Below are positions 26,602 through 34,665 of a stretch of 64,000 bases of DNA, piece by piece. Made by a program: the position numbers and the translations under genes. The stretch spans positions 536,755 through 600,754 of the forward strand of contig NZ_NBYK01000001.1 in NCBI RefSeq assembly GCF_002197985.1. Direction: 5' to 3'. Source of the stretch: Halopseudomonas aestusnigri. Its GTDB lineage: Bacteria > Pseudomonadota > Gammaproteobacteria > Pseudomonadales > Pseudomonadaceae. How positions within the stretch are numbered: the first letter of the stretch is position 1; every line of letters begins with the position of its first letter. The notes under the pieces were generated by a model that searched no databases, was not told where the DNA came from, and saw only the letters and a list, made by a program, of their open reading frames with translations.

Positions 26602-27273
26602 ATGCAGAATCGTCTCACAGCGCGCGGCGTACGTCGTTTCGGATTACTTGCGCTGCTGCTGTCCGGGCAGTTCGGTTGGGCCTGTCACACCATGGCGGCG
26701 CAAATACGGGTGACCGACGCCGACGGCCTGCCGTTGGCCAACGCGGTATTGCTGGTTGAAGGGGTGCCGCCGCGTGCCGAAGACAGCTATGTGATGGACC
26801 AGATTGACCGTCAATTCGTGCCCCATACGCTGGTGGTGCCGGTTGGTGCTCAGGTTGATTTCCCCAACAGTGATGATGTGCGGCATCACGTTTACTCCTT
26901 CTCCGAAGCCAAACCCTTCGAGCTGCGCCTGTTCAAGGGCGAAGAGGCGCCACCGGTGACCTTTGAACGGCCTGGCGTGGTGGTTCTGGGCTGCAATATT
27001 CACGACGCCATGGTGGGCTACATACTGGTGACCGAGCACCCGCGCTTTGCCGTCAGCGATGCGGCGGGGCAGGTGCTGCTGCCAGACTTGCCCGAGGGTA
27101 AATGGCCGGTTTCGTGGTGGCACCCTGATCAGTTTCAACAGGCCCCCGTGGCGCTGGGTGAGCTGGACCTGAACCAGCGCGACCAGACGCTGAGTCTGCC
27201 GATTTCCGCAACGGTTGAGGCTCCTGCTCCAGCGCTGTCTCCCCTGCAACAGCGTTTCAAGTCGTTGCAATAA
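26602..27273 (+). CDS. Periplasmic cupredoxin-like protein ('methylamine utilization' family)
   Basis: 223-residue exported protein with a signal peptide (about 1-33, cut near HTMAA-Q). The mature domain is a cupredoxin-type beta sandwich: PVGAQVDFPNSDDVRHHVYSF gives candidate ligand His95 or His96, and GCNIHDAM gives Cys131, His134 and Met137, the classical type-1 copper pattern. The 'methylamine utilization' name is a database label; no mau genes are present. Start at 26602 because upstream codons lack a signal peptide. It leads an operon with an EAL protein, DUF3034 and a truncated hemoglobin, and its stop is 4 nt before the next ATG. Confidence 0.85.
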   Translation: MQNRLTARGVRRFGLLALLLSGQFGWACHTMAAQIRVTDADGLPLANAVLLVEGVPPRAEDSYVMDQIDRQFVPHTLVVPVGAQVDFPNSDDVRHHVYSFSEAKPFELRLFKGEEAPPVTFERPGVVVLGCNIHDAMVGYILVTEHPRFAVSDAAGQVLLPDLPEGKWPVSWWHPDQFQQAPVALGELDLNQRDQTLSLPISATVEAPAPALSPLQQRFKSLQ

Positions 27274-27277
27274 CAGC

Positions 27278-29566
27278 ATGCGTATGCGTTATCTGCGGAC
27301 GCGCTTGATCCTTACCTCCGTCGGCCTGCTGGCGCTGGTTCTGGGTGCCGTGTTTCTGGTGGTCTATACGGCTACCGACGTCTCCGCCAAGCGTCAGGCG
27401 CAACAGCACCTGCAGGTCGGTAGCAACGTTTTCAGCAATTTGCTGGAGGCGCGTGCCCGTGAGCTGACCAGCGCCACTGAAATTCTGGTGGCGGATTTTG
27501 GCTTCCGGCAGGCTGTCGCCACCGGCGATCTGCCGACCATTCGTTCGGCGCTGTTGAATCAGGTCCGGCGCATTGGCGCTGATCAGGCAATGCTGTTCGA
27601 CGCGCAGGGTGTGATGCGCATCGCTTCGGTCAAGGATGGCATTGCCGCGCCGGTTGATGTGCAGGCGCTGCAACGCTTTTCCGATCAGGCCATGATCGCC
27701 ATTATTGATGATCGTCCCTACCTGCTGGTGGAGGCGGTGGTGCGCGCGCCGGTGACGCTGGGGCAGGTGGCGATGGCGTTCAGTCTGGACGAGGCGCTGG
27801 CGCACGAACTACAAAAGCTGACGGGGCTGGAGATTCGGTTTGTCAGCAGTCACGATGACGCGGTGATGAGCAGCTACTCGACGATGACCAGCAGCGTGCT
27901 CGAGATGGATGCAGAGAGCGGCGGGCAAATGCAGGAGTCCGAAGGCTATCTGACGACGGTCATTGCGCTGCTGGATCAGGCCGATTACCGGGTATTGGCG
28001 CAGTTGGCCAGCCCAATGGCCGAAACTCTTGCCAGCTTCGATTTGCTCAAGCGCGAGCTGCTGATCATCACTCTGATCGCGCTACTGGCGTCTTCGCTGC
28101 TGGCGGTACATCTGTCGGGCAGTCTCGCTCGGCCGGTTGCTTTGCTGGCTGAAGCCGCTACACGGATCGGCCGCGGCGACTATACCGGGCAGGTCAGGCT
28201 TGAGCGTAACGATGAGCTTGGCTTGCTGGCTGAGCGCATTGACGCTATGCGATCGGGCATCGCCGAGCGCGAAGACCTGATCATGCACAACGCTCTGCAC
28301 GACCCGCTGACCGGGTTGCCGAACATCGGGGTTGTTCGCAGCCAGCTCGACGATGCCATCGCCAGTGGCGCGGGTGGGGTGCTGGCGCAGTGCAACCTGC
28401 TCACGGCGGACCTGTTGCTGAAGGCGCGCGGCCAGGAGTTTCTGGATGCGCTGATACGTCAGTCCGTCGCCAGCGTGGAAGGCGTTCTGCCGCCCAACGC
28501 CCTGCTGGCATGGCAACCGGGGAGCGGTTTTCTGTTGCTGCTCAAGGGCTATGAGCTGGAGGAGGCCGTCGTGCTCATCGACGGGCTGCTGGCGCGGCTC
28601 GGGGAGAAAATGCAGGTTCAGGATATCAAGCTCAGCTCGCAGTGGCTGGCTGGACTGGTGACCTGGCCGCTGCATGGCCGTGATCCGCAGGAACTGCTGC
28701 GGCAAGTCAGCATTGCGCTGAACGATGCTGCTCCGGGGGCGGATCGTATTGCGGTTTATCAGGCGCAGCGTGATCAGGCCTATCAACGGCGTATTCGTCT
28801 GGCGCGGGACCTGCGCTACGCACCGCAGTACCGGGAGTTGAGTGTGGTGTTCCAGCCGAAGCTGGATCTGGCGTCCGGGGAAGTGCGGCAGGTTGAGGCG
28901 CTGATGCGTTGGAAGCACAGTGAACTCGGCGTGATCGGGCCTGATGAGTTCATTACCCTCGCCGAGCAGACGGGCAGTATCGGCATGCTGACGCAGTGGA
29001 TGATGGCCGCGGTGTTGTCGCAGCTGCGCAGCTGGATTGATCACGGTATCCATCTGCAGGTAGCCATGAATATTTCTGCCCGCGACCTTGATGACCCAGC
29101 GTTTCCGCAGCGTATGGAGCGGATGCTGCGCGCCCAGCAAATCAGCCCGGACTACCTCTCACTGGAAGTGACTGAAAGCGCGGTCATGCGCGACCCGCAG
29201 CGCAGTCTGGATAGCCTGCTGGCCCTGCGCGAGCTGGGAATCGCGCTGGCGGTGGATGACTATGGCACGGGCTACTCGTCGCTTGCCACGCTCAAGAGCC
29301 TGCCGGTTCAGGATCTGAAAATTGACAAGTCGTTTGTGCTCCAGTTGGCCGACAACAGCGATGATGCGGTCATCGTCAAATCGACCATCGAGCTGGCCCA
29401 CAACATGGGCCTGAAAGTCATTGCTGAAGGTATTGAGAATGCACGCTCGCTCAGTTGGCTCAAGGAACGTCACTGCGATGTGGCGCAGGGTTACTTCATA
29501 AGTCGTCCGCTGCCGGCCGCTGATCTTGAGCGCTGGATGGCGGAGACGCGAGGAACGTTCGTTTAG
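27278..29566 (+). CDS. Membrane EAL phosphodiesterase with degenerate GGDEF
   Basis: 762-residue inner-membrane protein. TM1 lies at about 8-30, a periplasmic sensor at 35-250, TM2 at about 255-278 and HAMP at 280-330. A GGDEF-like domain (about 335-500) has DPLTGLPN, but where GGDEF should be it reads GSGFLLLL, so it cannot make c-di-GMP. The EAL domain is intact: EAL at 540-542, NISARDL, EVTES and DDYGTGYSSL with LKIDKSF, so it should hydrolyse c-di-GMP. The periplasmic sensor faces the same compartment as the cupredoxin encoded 4 nt upstream, suggesting it senses that protein or its ligand. Confidence 0.9.
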   Translation: MRMRYLRTRLILTSVGLLALVLGAVFLVVYTATDVSAKRQAQQHLQVGSNVFSNLLEARARELTSATEILVADFGFRQAVATGDLPTIRSALLNQVRRIGADQAMLFDAQGVMRIASVKDGIAAPVDVQALQRFSDQAMIAIIDDRPYLLVEAVVRAPVTLGQVAMAFSLDEALAHELQKLTGLEIRFVSSHDDAVMSSYSTMTSSVLEMDAESGGQMQESEGYLTTVIALLDQADYRVLAQLASPMAETLASFDLLKRELLIITLIALLASSLLAVHLSGSLARPVALLAEAATRIGRGDYTGQVRLERNDELGLLAERIDAMRSGIAEREDLIMHNALHDPLTGLPNIGVVRSQLDDAIASGAGGVLAQCNLLTADLLLKARGQEFLDALIRQSVASVEGVLPPNALLAWQPGSGFLLLLKGYELEEAVVLIDGLLARLGEKMQVQDIKLSSQWLAGLVTWPLHGRDPQELLRQVSIALNDAAPGADRIAVYQAQRDQAYQRRIRLARDLRYAPQYRELSVVFQPKLDLASGEVRQVEALMRWKHSELGVIGPDEFITLAEQTGSIGMLTQWMMAAVLSQLRSWIDHGIHLQVAMNISARDLDDPAFPQRMERMLRAQQISPDYLSLEVTESAVMRDPQRSLDSLLALRELGIALAVDDYGTGYSSLATLKSLPVQDLKIDKSFVLQLADNSDDAVIVKSTIELAHNMGLKVIAEGIENARSLSWLKERHCDVAQGYFISRPLPAADLERWMAETRGTFV

Positions 29567-29576
29567 ATAGGCTGCC

Positions 29577-30434
29577 ATGAACAAAACTGCTTTGTGTGGG
29601 ATTTTGCTGTGTCTGGCGGGGAGTGCCTGTGCTGATACCGGCGGGCGCCTGCTGGCGACCGGAGGGGTGACCAATATCGAAGGCTCGGCCGGCGGCGGCA
29701 TCGTGCCGTGGGCTGTGCTGTCTGGCTACGGTACCCGGGACGAGTGGGGCGGCGATGCCTTTGCCACCCGCGTCGACACGGGTGACTATCGGCTCGACGC
29801 GTTTGGCGCGTCGCTGGCATTCAACAACCGGGTGGAGCTGTCGGTGGCGCGCCAGCGGCTGGACATGGATGCGCTGACCAAGGCGGCGGGCCTGCCGCAC
29901 AAAAGCCTGAATCAGGACGTCTTCGGCGTGAAGCTGCGGCTGTTTGGGGATCTGGTATATGACCGCTTGCCACAGGTTGTCGTGGGCGCGCAGTACAAGC
30001 GCCAGACCAATTTCCTGATCCCGTCACTGGTCGGCGCCCAGCGAGATTCGGATACCGATTTCTATCTGGCGGGGTCCCGGCTGTTTTTGGGTGCAGTCGG
30101 CGGCTACAACCTGCTGGTCAACGGCACGCTGCGCTACTCGCGCGCCAATGAAACCGGTCTGCTGGGCTTTGGTGGTGATCGCCGCGACAGCCGCTCACTG
30201 CTCAAGGAGGGGAGTGTGGCGCTGCTGCTTAACCCTCGCTGGGTGGTGGGGGTTGAGTACCGCGAGAAGCCGGACAACCTGTCGTTTGCCGGGGAGAGCG
30301 ATTGGCAGGATGTGTTTGTCGGCTATTTTCCGAGCAAGCGTCTGGCGCTCGCTGCGGCCTGGGCCGATCTGGGCGAGATTGCCACGCTGGAAGGCCAGCG
30401 CGGCCTCTTCCTTTCCATGCAGTTGAGCTACTGA
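29577..30434 (+). CDS. DUF3034 outer-membrane beta-barrel protein
   Basis: 285 residues with a signal peptide (about 1-19, ...GSACA-D) and then alternating beta strands rich in Gly, Tyr and Arg, ending in an aromatic residue (QLSY) as outer-membrane barrels do. The opening LLATGGVTNIEGSAGGGIVPWAVLSGY is typical of DUF3034 (key residues ATGG...GSAGGG..PWA). Function unknown. It starts 10 nt after the EAL gene and is followed 7 nt later by the truncated hemoglobin, so the four genes are one unit. Confidence 0.87.
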   Translation: MNKTALCGILLCLAGSACADTGGRLLATGGVTNIEGSAGGGIVPWAVLSGYGTRDEWGGDAFATRVDTGDYRLDAFGASLAFNNRVELSVARQRLDMDALTKAAGLPHKSLNQDVFGVKLRLFGDLVYDRLPQVVVGAQYKRQTNFLIPSLVGAQRDSDTDFYLAGSRLFLGAVGGYNLLVNGTLRYSRANETGLLGFGGDRRDSRSLLKEGSVALLLNPRWVVGVEYREKPDNLSFAGESDWQDVFVGYFPSKRLALAAAWADLGEIATLEGQRGLFLSMQLSY

Positions 30435-30441
30435 GGTCATC

Positions 30442-30879
30442 ATGTACAGAGAATTACGTGCAACGGCCTGCGCTGCGCTGGTGCTGATCGGCATGGCCGG
30501 ATGTGCCTCGCAGCCGCCGGAGAGTGACAGTCTGTATCAGGCCCTTGGAGAGCAGGCAGGTATCAATCGTGTGGTCGAGGCGTTGCTGTATCGCATCGCC
30601 GATGACGTGCGTATCGCCCACCACTTCGCCGACACCGATATTGCTCGCTTGCAGGAAAAACTGCAGGAGCAGTTCTGTGTCGAGGCGGGAGGCCCCTGCG
30701 AGTATACCGGTGACAGCATGGCCGACGTGCACGCCGGGTTTGACCTCACCGAAGCTGACTTCAATGCGCTGGTTGAAGATCTGATTGCGGCGATGGAGGC
30801 CGAGCGGTTGCCCGTCACCGTGCAGAATCGCCTGCTGCAGCGTCTTGCACCAATGCGCGCGGATATCATTTACCGCTAG
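30442..30879 (+). CDS. Lipoprotein-type group 1 truncated hemoglobin
   Basis: 145 residues. The N-terminus is a lipoprotein signal ending GMAGC (Cys21), so the globin would sit on the periplasmic side, which is unusual. The truncated-hemoglobin 2-on-2 fold is visible: LYQALGEQAGINRVVEALL, F62 (HHF), and the proximal histidine His97 in MADVHAGFDLTEADF. Two cysteines, Cys79 and Cys86 in a loop, could form a disulfide. Binding of O2, NO or CO is expected from the family. Last gene of the operon; its TAG stop shares the CTAG tetranucleotide with the stop of the convergent EAL gene. Confidence 0.88.
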   Translation: MYRELRATACAALVLIGMAGCASQPPESDSLYQALGEQAGINRVVEALLYRIADDVRIAHHFADTDIARLQEKLQEQFCVEAGGPCEYTGDSMADVHAGFDLTEADFNALVEDLIAAMEAERLPVTVQNRLLQRLAPMRADIIYR

Positions 30880-33197
30880 CTGCGGGTGCCCGGCTCGTCG
30901 GCATCCAGCACGCTGATCTCGGTGATCAGGCTGGCCGATGGCATGCCGATGGCGGCGCCCTGGGCAAACTGAATACCCAACTCCTCGACCTTCTTGAGTA
31001 CCGCAGGGCTGTGCACAAATTCGGCGACGGTCTGCATGCCGAGTTCCTCGGCGAATTGCACGATGCCGCGGCATAGGGTGACGGCGGTCGGGTTGTCCTC
31101 CAGCTGACGAATCAGGCTGCCGTCGATCTTGATCAGGTCGACGTTGAGCCGCATCAGGTGTTCGAAGTTTGAATAGCCGGTGCCGAAGTCATCAATGGCA
31201 ATGAGGCAGCCCAGAGCCTTGGCGCGGTCGATGAACTGACGTACGGCAGCGTAGTTTTCGATACCTTCCGATTCGAGGATTTCAAAGATGACGCGCTGTC
31301 CGACAGCGTGGCTCTCTACCGTCGAGATGATGTAGTCGGCCAGCTCCGGGTCCAGCAGGTCCTCGCAGGACAGGTTGATCGAGAAGCTGCAGCGTTGGTC
31401 AGCGAAGCGCTCAATTGCGCTGTCTATCATGCAGCGAGTGATCGCGCGATACAGCCGTACCTTTTTCGCCAGGTCGAGAAAGTGAATCGGGCTCACCGGT
31501 TCGCCATGTTCGTCGATCATCCGCACCAGACACTCATACTTTTCGATGCGTCGGCTGCTGACGTCCATGATCGGCTGGAAGAAGGCGACGATGCGCTGTT
31601 CCTCCAGCGCTGCACGCAGCCGGTTGGCGCCAATCAGGTTCTGTTCGTATCCTTCGCGCACGCCCCGGCTGGCGTCGTAAAACACGAAGCTCTCGTTGCC
31701 GGCGCGGGCCAGCTCGAGTGCGATGTTGGCTGCCGGCAGCAACTGTTCGCCGCTCAGGTCCTGCGCTTCGCGCTGGTTGCAGCACGCCACGCCAATACTG
31801 GCGTGGAGCGGGATATCCTGCTCTTGCCAGCGAATCTCCAGATTGCTGATGAAGCCGAGCAGCCGCGTCAGGGCAGGGGTTAGCTGTTCCTGGTTGTGAT
31901 GGCCTGGTAGCCAGATGGCCAGCTCGTCGGCCGGCATCCGGTACAGCCGGCTACCGCGCCAGTCTGCGCGTTCATTCAGGTGCTGCTGCAGCGCCTCGGC
32001 CAGCGTTGCGATAACGTGATCGCCGCACTGGTGGCCGTAGAAATCGTTGATTTCCTTGAAGGCATCCAGATTGAGCAGCAGCAGGCTGGCAGTGTGGGTT
32101 TTCCTGAGATCAGCCAGCAGCCGTTCGCGGTTGGGCAGATGGGTTAGGGGGTCGGTGTACAGGTTGCGCAGCTGGCGCAGGGTGCCGGCCACCAGATACA
32201 GAATCAGCGCGGAAATGATCAGCATGACCGTGCCCGCCAGCAGCTGAATGCGGGTACTGCTGTCACGCATCGGCGTCAGTACCGCATCGATCTCGGTTTG
32301 CGGAACACCGATGCCGAAGATCATGCCGGCACGGGTTGGCGAGTAAAACAGGCTGTAGTGCTGCTCGTCTACCTGATGTCTGAGTTGCTGCATCGGCGAT
32401 GCCAGTTGTCTTGAACTGATAATGGGAAGCGGCTGGTCCTGCAGTCTCTGATGAAGCTGCAGCGCAGTCACGCTGTTGATCATCTGCTGGGCGCGATCGA
32501 CGTCGGCGGCGTCAGACAGGCTGGAAAGGTTGCGGTTGTCGTGGTCCAGCAAAAAGGCAAAGGTGCCGGGCGTCACTTCGACCCGGCTGACAGTGCGGAT
32601 GATGTCATCGGCCAGCCAGTCGGTCATGGCCAGACCAAGAGGGCGTCCCTGCGCATCACGTATCAGTGTGGCATGGCTGATCACCACCGCGTTGATGCTG
32701 CTTTTGTAATACGCCGCGGTCCATTGCTGTGCTGGCTCGATGGGTGGCTGCAGCCCGCGCAGACGCTGAAACCATGTGGTGAGACGCTGCTGTTCGTCGG
32801 CACTGACCGGCTCGACCTGTATGCCCTGTCCCTGGCGGTAGGCATAGTGGGCCGGGCGTCCGGGCTCCCTGTACCAAAGGCTGCTGCCGTAGCTGTCGGG
32901 AAAGTCCTGCAGGGCGTTGCGAAGGGTATCTGCCTGCGTCGCCGGATCGGCAGGGTTGCGCAGCAGCAGTCCGCCGGCTCGGGCCAGGCCGCGGGTGCTC
33001 TGCTCCATCAGTCGGTGATGGGCATTGATGCGATCAAGGTTGGCATAAAAGGTGTCGGTAATCTGGCGTTCGCGCAGCGTACCCATCGCATTCTCGGCGA
33101 ACTCCAGATTCAGGCTGGCGATCAACCAGCTGCCGAGCAGGAACAGCCCGACCAGCAGGCTGAGCAGAACCATGATTGCGCGTTTGACTGGCAGCAT
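30876..33197 (-). CDS. Membrane GGDEF/EAL protein, variant ECL motif
   Basis: 773 residues from ATG at 33197 (a GTG at 33206 is possible). TM1 lies at about 10-30, a large periplasmic dCache-like sensor at 35-320 and TM2 at about 322-345. The GGDEF domain has DPLTHLPN, but its active site reads PADEL, so it is probably inactive. In the EAL domain the signature is ECL (Glu555-Cys-Leu) with NLSCEDL, EILES and DDFGTGYSNF...KIDGSLI retained. The metal-binding glutamate is therefore present and phosphodiesterase activity is plausible. It is convergent with the hemoglobin operon and probably cotranscribed after the Sel1 lipoprotein gene. Confidence 0.88.
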   Translation of the reverse strand: MLPVKRAIMVLLSLLVGLFLLGSWLIASLNLEFAENAMGTLRERQITDTFYANLDRINAHHRLMEQSTRGLARAGGLLLRNPADPATQADTLRNALQDFPDSYGSSLWYREPGRPAHYAYRQGQGIQVEPVSADEQQRLTTWFQRLRGLQPPIEPAQQWTAAYYKSSINAVVISHATLIRDAQGRPLGLAMTDWLADDIIRTVSRVEVTPGTFAFLLDHDNRNLSSLSDAADVDRAQQMINSVTALQLHQRLQDQPLPIISSRQLASPMQQLRHQVDEQHYSLFYSPTRAGMIFGIGVPQTEIDAVLTPMRDSSTRIQLLAGTVMLIISALILYLVAGTLRQLRNLYTDPLTHLPNRERLLADLRKTHTASLLLLNLDAFKEINDFYGHQCGDHVIATLAEALQQHLNERADWRGSRLYRMPADELAIWLPGHHNQEQLTPALTRLLGFISNLEIRWQEQDIPLHASIGVACCNQREAQDLSGEQLLPAANIALELARAGNESFVFYDASRGVREGYEQNLIGANRLRAALEEQRIVAFFQPIMDVSSRRIEKYECLVRMIDEHGEPVSPIHFLDLAKKVRLYRAITRCMIDSAIERFADQRCSFSINLSCEDLLDPELADYIISTVESHAVGQRVIFEILESEGIENYAAVRQFIDRAKALGCLIAIDDFGTGYSNFEHLMRLNVDLIKIDGSLIRQLEDNPTAVTLCRGIVQFAEELGMQTVAEFVHSPAVLKKVEELGIQFAQGAAIGMPSASLITEISVLDADEPGTRS

Positions 33198-33214
33198 CCC
33201 TGTCACCCTCTGCC

Positions 33215-34375
33215 TTAGCGGCTGTTGATACGCTGTTGCAGGGCGCTGCGCGCACTGGTCAGCTGGTCATTGCTGAGTTGGCCAGACAGCTGTTCGACGT
33301 AGCGTCGGCCGCGGGACTCTCCGTTCACCAGCGCCAGACTTAGCCAGAAGTATGCCTGCTCCAGATCTTGCGGGCCGCCATTACCCTGCATGTAATCAAG
33401 CCCCAGGCGGTATTGCGCTTCGGCCGACCCAAGCTCTGCAGCCTCGGCCAGCCAGTGGCGGGCAGACGCGGTGTCGGGGTGGCTGCGCGCCAGCTCCAGC
33501 ATGGCGGGAATGTGCTCTGACAAGGCGGCCCGGCGCAGTTGATCCTCGGCCTTGTCCGGGCTGATGGCGGTTCCGGTTCCGTTCAGATACGCCCGGGCCA
33601 ACTGATAGCGGGCTTCGGGTTGGCCGCTGTCGGCGGCCTTTTTCAACCAACTGAAGGCGTCCATGTCGGCTTCGCTGCTGTTTTGCCGCTGCAGTAGATC
33701 AGCCAGCAGCAGCTGGCCCGCAGTATTGCCCTGTTCGGCAGAGTTGCGGGCCCAGCGCAGTGCCGTGTCGCCTTGCCCGGTGCTGTCGGCAATGCTTGCC
33801 AGGTGATGCTGGGCCTTGGCATCGCCTGCTTCGGCTGCAGCGCGGCAGGCATTGCCAGCCTGGCTGTAGTTGCGGATGGCAAACAGCAGGTAGCAGGTTT
33901 CCTGCTGGTCCGTGGTTGGGCTGCTTCTAGACGGTGTGCTTGCGGGCTGCGGTACCCGGGCTGCAAACGCGCCCACCTGGTTTGGGCAGGAAAACTGATA
34001 GCCGGCACGCAGCCTCCGCAAGTTGTCGCGGGTCGGTTGCTCGGCGGCGTAGCGTTGGCCGATGGCCTCGCAGCGGCTGTCTCGTTCTTCTTCGACCAGT
34101 GGAATGTAGTCTGAGTAGACCGGATCGTTGGCGTGGGCATTCAGGTAGCGGGTGAGGGGATCGATGTACGGTTGCGCGAACAGCGCTTCGACGTCGGCAT
34201 GACGCTGCCGGGCGGCCGGGTCGCTGGTCAGTCTCGAGGCCAGGTCGGCCAGGCGTTGGCTCTGGGTTCTGATTATTTCACCGGAACGGCTCAGCAGGCT
34301 GTCGGGTTCAGACAGGGTTTGGCATCCGCTGAGGGCGATGCTCAGTCCAAGTAGCAGAGCGTTAGGCGCGCGCAT
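33215..34375 (-). CDS. Sel1-repeat lipoprotein
   Basis: 386 residues with lipobox LSGC (Cys at about 18), an N-terminal helical part, and several Sel1-like repeats in the C-terminal half (GDAKAQHHLASIA, GNTAGQLLLADLL, GQPEARYQLARAYLNGTG, GSAEAQYRLGLDYMQGNGG). The last repeat closes with DLEQAYFWLSLALVNG. Sel1 proteins are solenoid scaffolds for signalling partners. It ends 18 nt before the start of the EAL gene above, so the two may form an envelope lipoprotein/c-di-GMP enzyme pair. Specific function unknown. Confidence 0.85.
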   Translation of the reverse strand: MRAPNALLLGLSIALSGCQTLSEPDSLLSRSGEIIRTQSQRLADLASRLTSDPAARQRHADVEALFAQPYIDPLTRYLNAHANDPVYSDYIPLVEEERDSRCEAIGQRYAAEQPTRDNLRRLRAGYQFSCPNQVGAFAARVPQPASTPSRSSPTTDQQETCYLLFAIRNYSQAGNACRAAAEAGDAKAQHHLASIADSTGQGDTALRWARNSAEQGNTAGQLLLADLLQRQNSSEADMDAFSWLKKAADSGQPEARYQLARAYLNGTGTAISPDKAEDQLRRAALSEHIPAMLELARSHPDTASARHWLAEAAELGSAEAQYRLGLDYMQGNGGPQDLEQAYFWLSLALVNGESRGRRYVEQLSGQLSNDQLTSARSALQQRINSR

Positions 34376-34592
34376 GAAACCTCTCGGGTTGCGACCAGCC
34401 AGCGGGTATCGGGCTGTAGTGGCAGTGGATGGCAGTGTTCGGTGCTTACGAATCTGCCGGGTCAGTTATCTGGCCATCCTTTGCCGTTACAGCGTCAGGC
34501 AGTTTATCAGAAGGTTTGCCGGGACGAAGCAGAACTCGAGTGCAGGCTAACAGCCATTGGTAGACCTGTACCGGGCCTGCGGGTTCCTAAAG

Positions 34593-34608
34593 TGGAACGC
34601 TTCTTGCG
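34593..34608 (+). promoter_or_regulatory. Sigma-54 (RpoN) promoter of flhA
   Basis: TGGAAC-GCTTC-TTGCG matches the -24/-12 consensus TGGCAC-N5-TTGCW, with the essential GG and GC in place 10 bp apart. It lies 58 bp upstream of the flhA ATG. In Pseudomonas flhA is controlled by FleQ with RpoN. Confidence 0.75.
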
Positions 34609-34665
34609 TAGTCCCGGATACAACGCAATCTGCGTCAAATATTTGATCTGGGGACTTTTTCGCCA

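Noticed and set aside
26602-27273. Methylamine utilization function
   Set aside because: The family label fits the cupredoxin fold only. There are no mauA/mauB or other methylamine dehydrogenase genes in the window.
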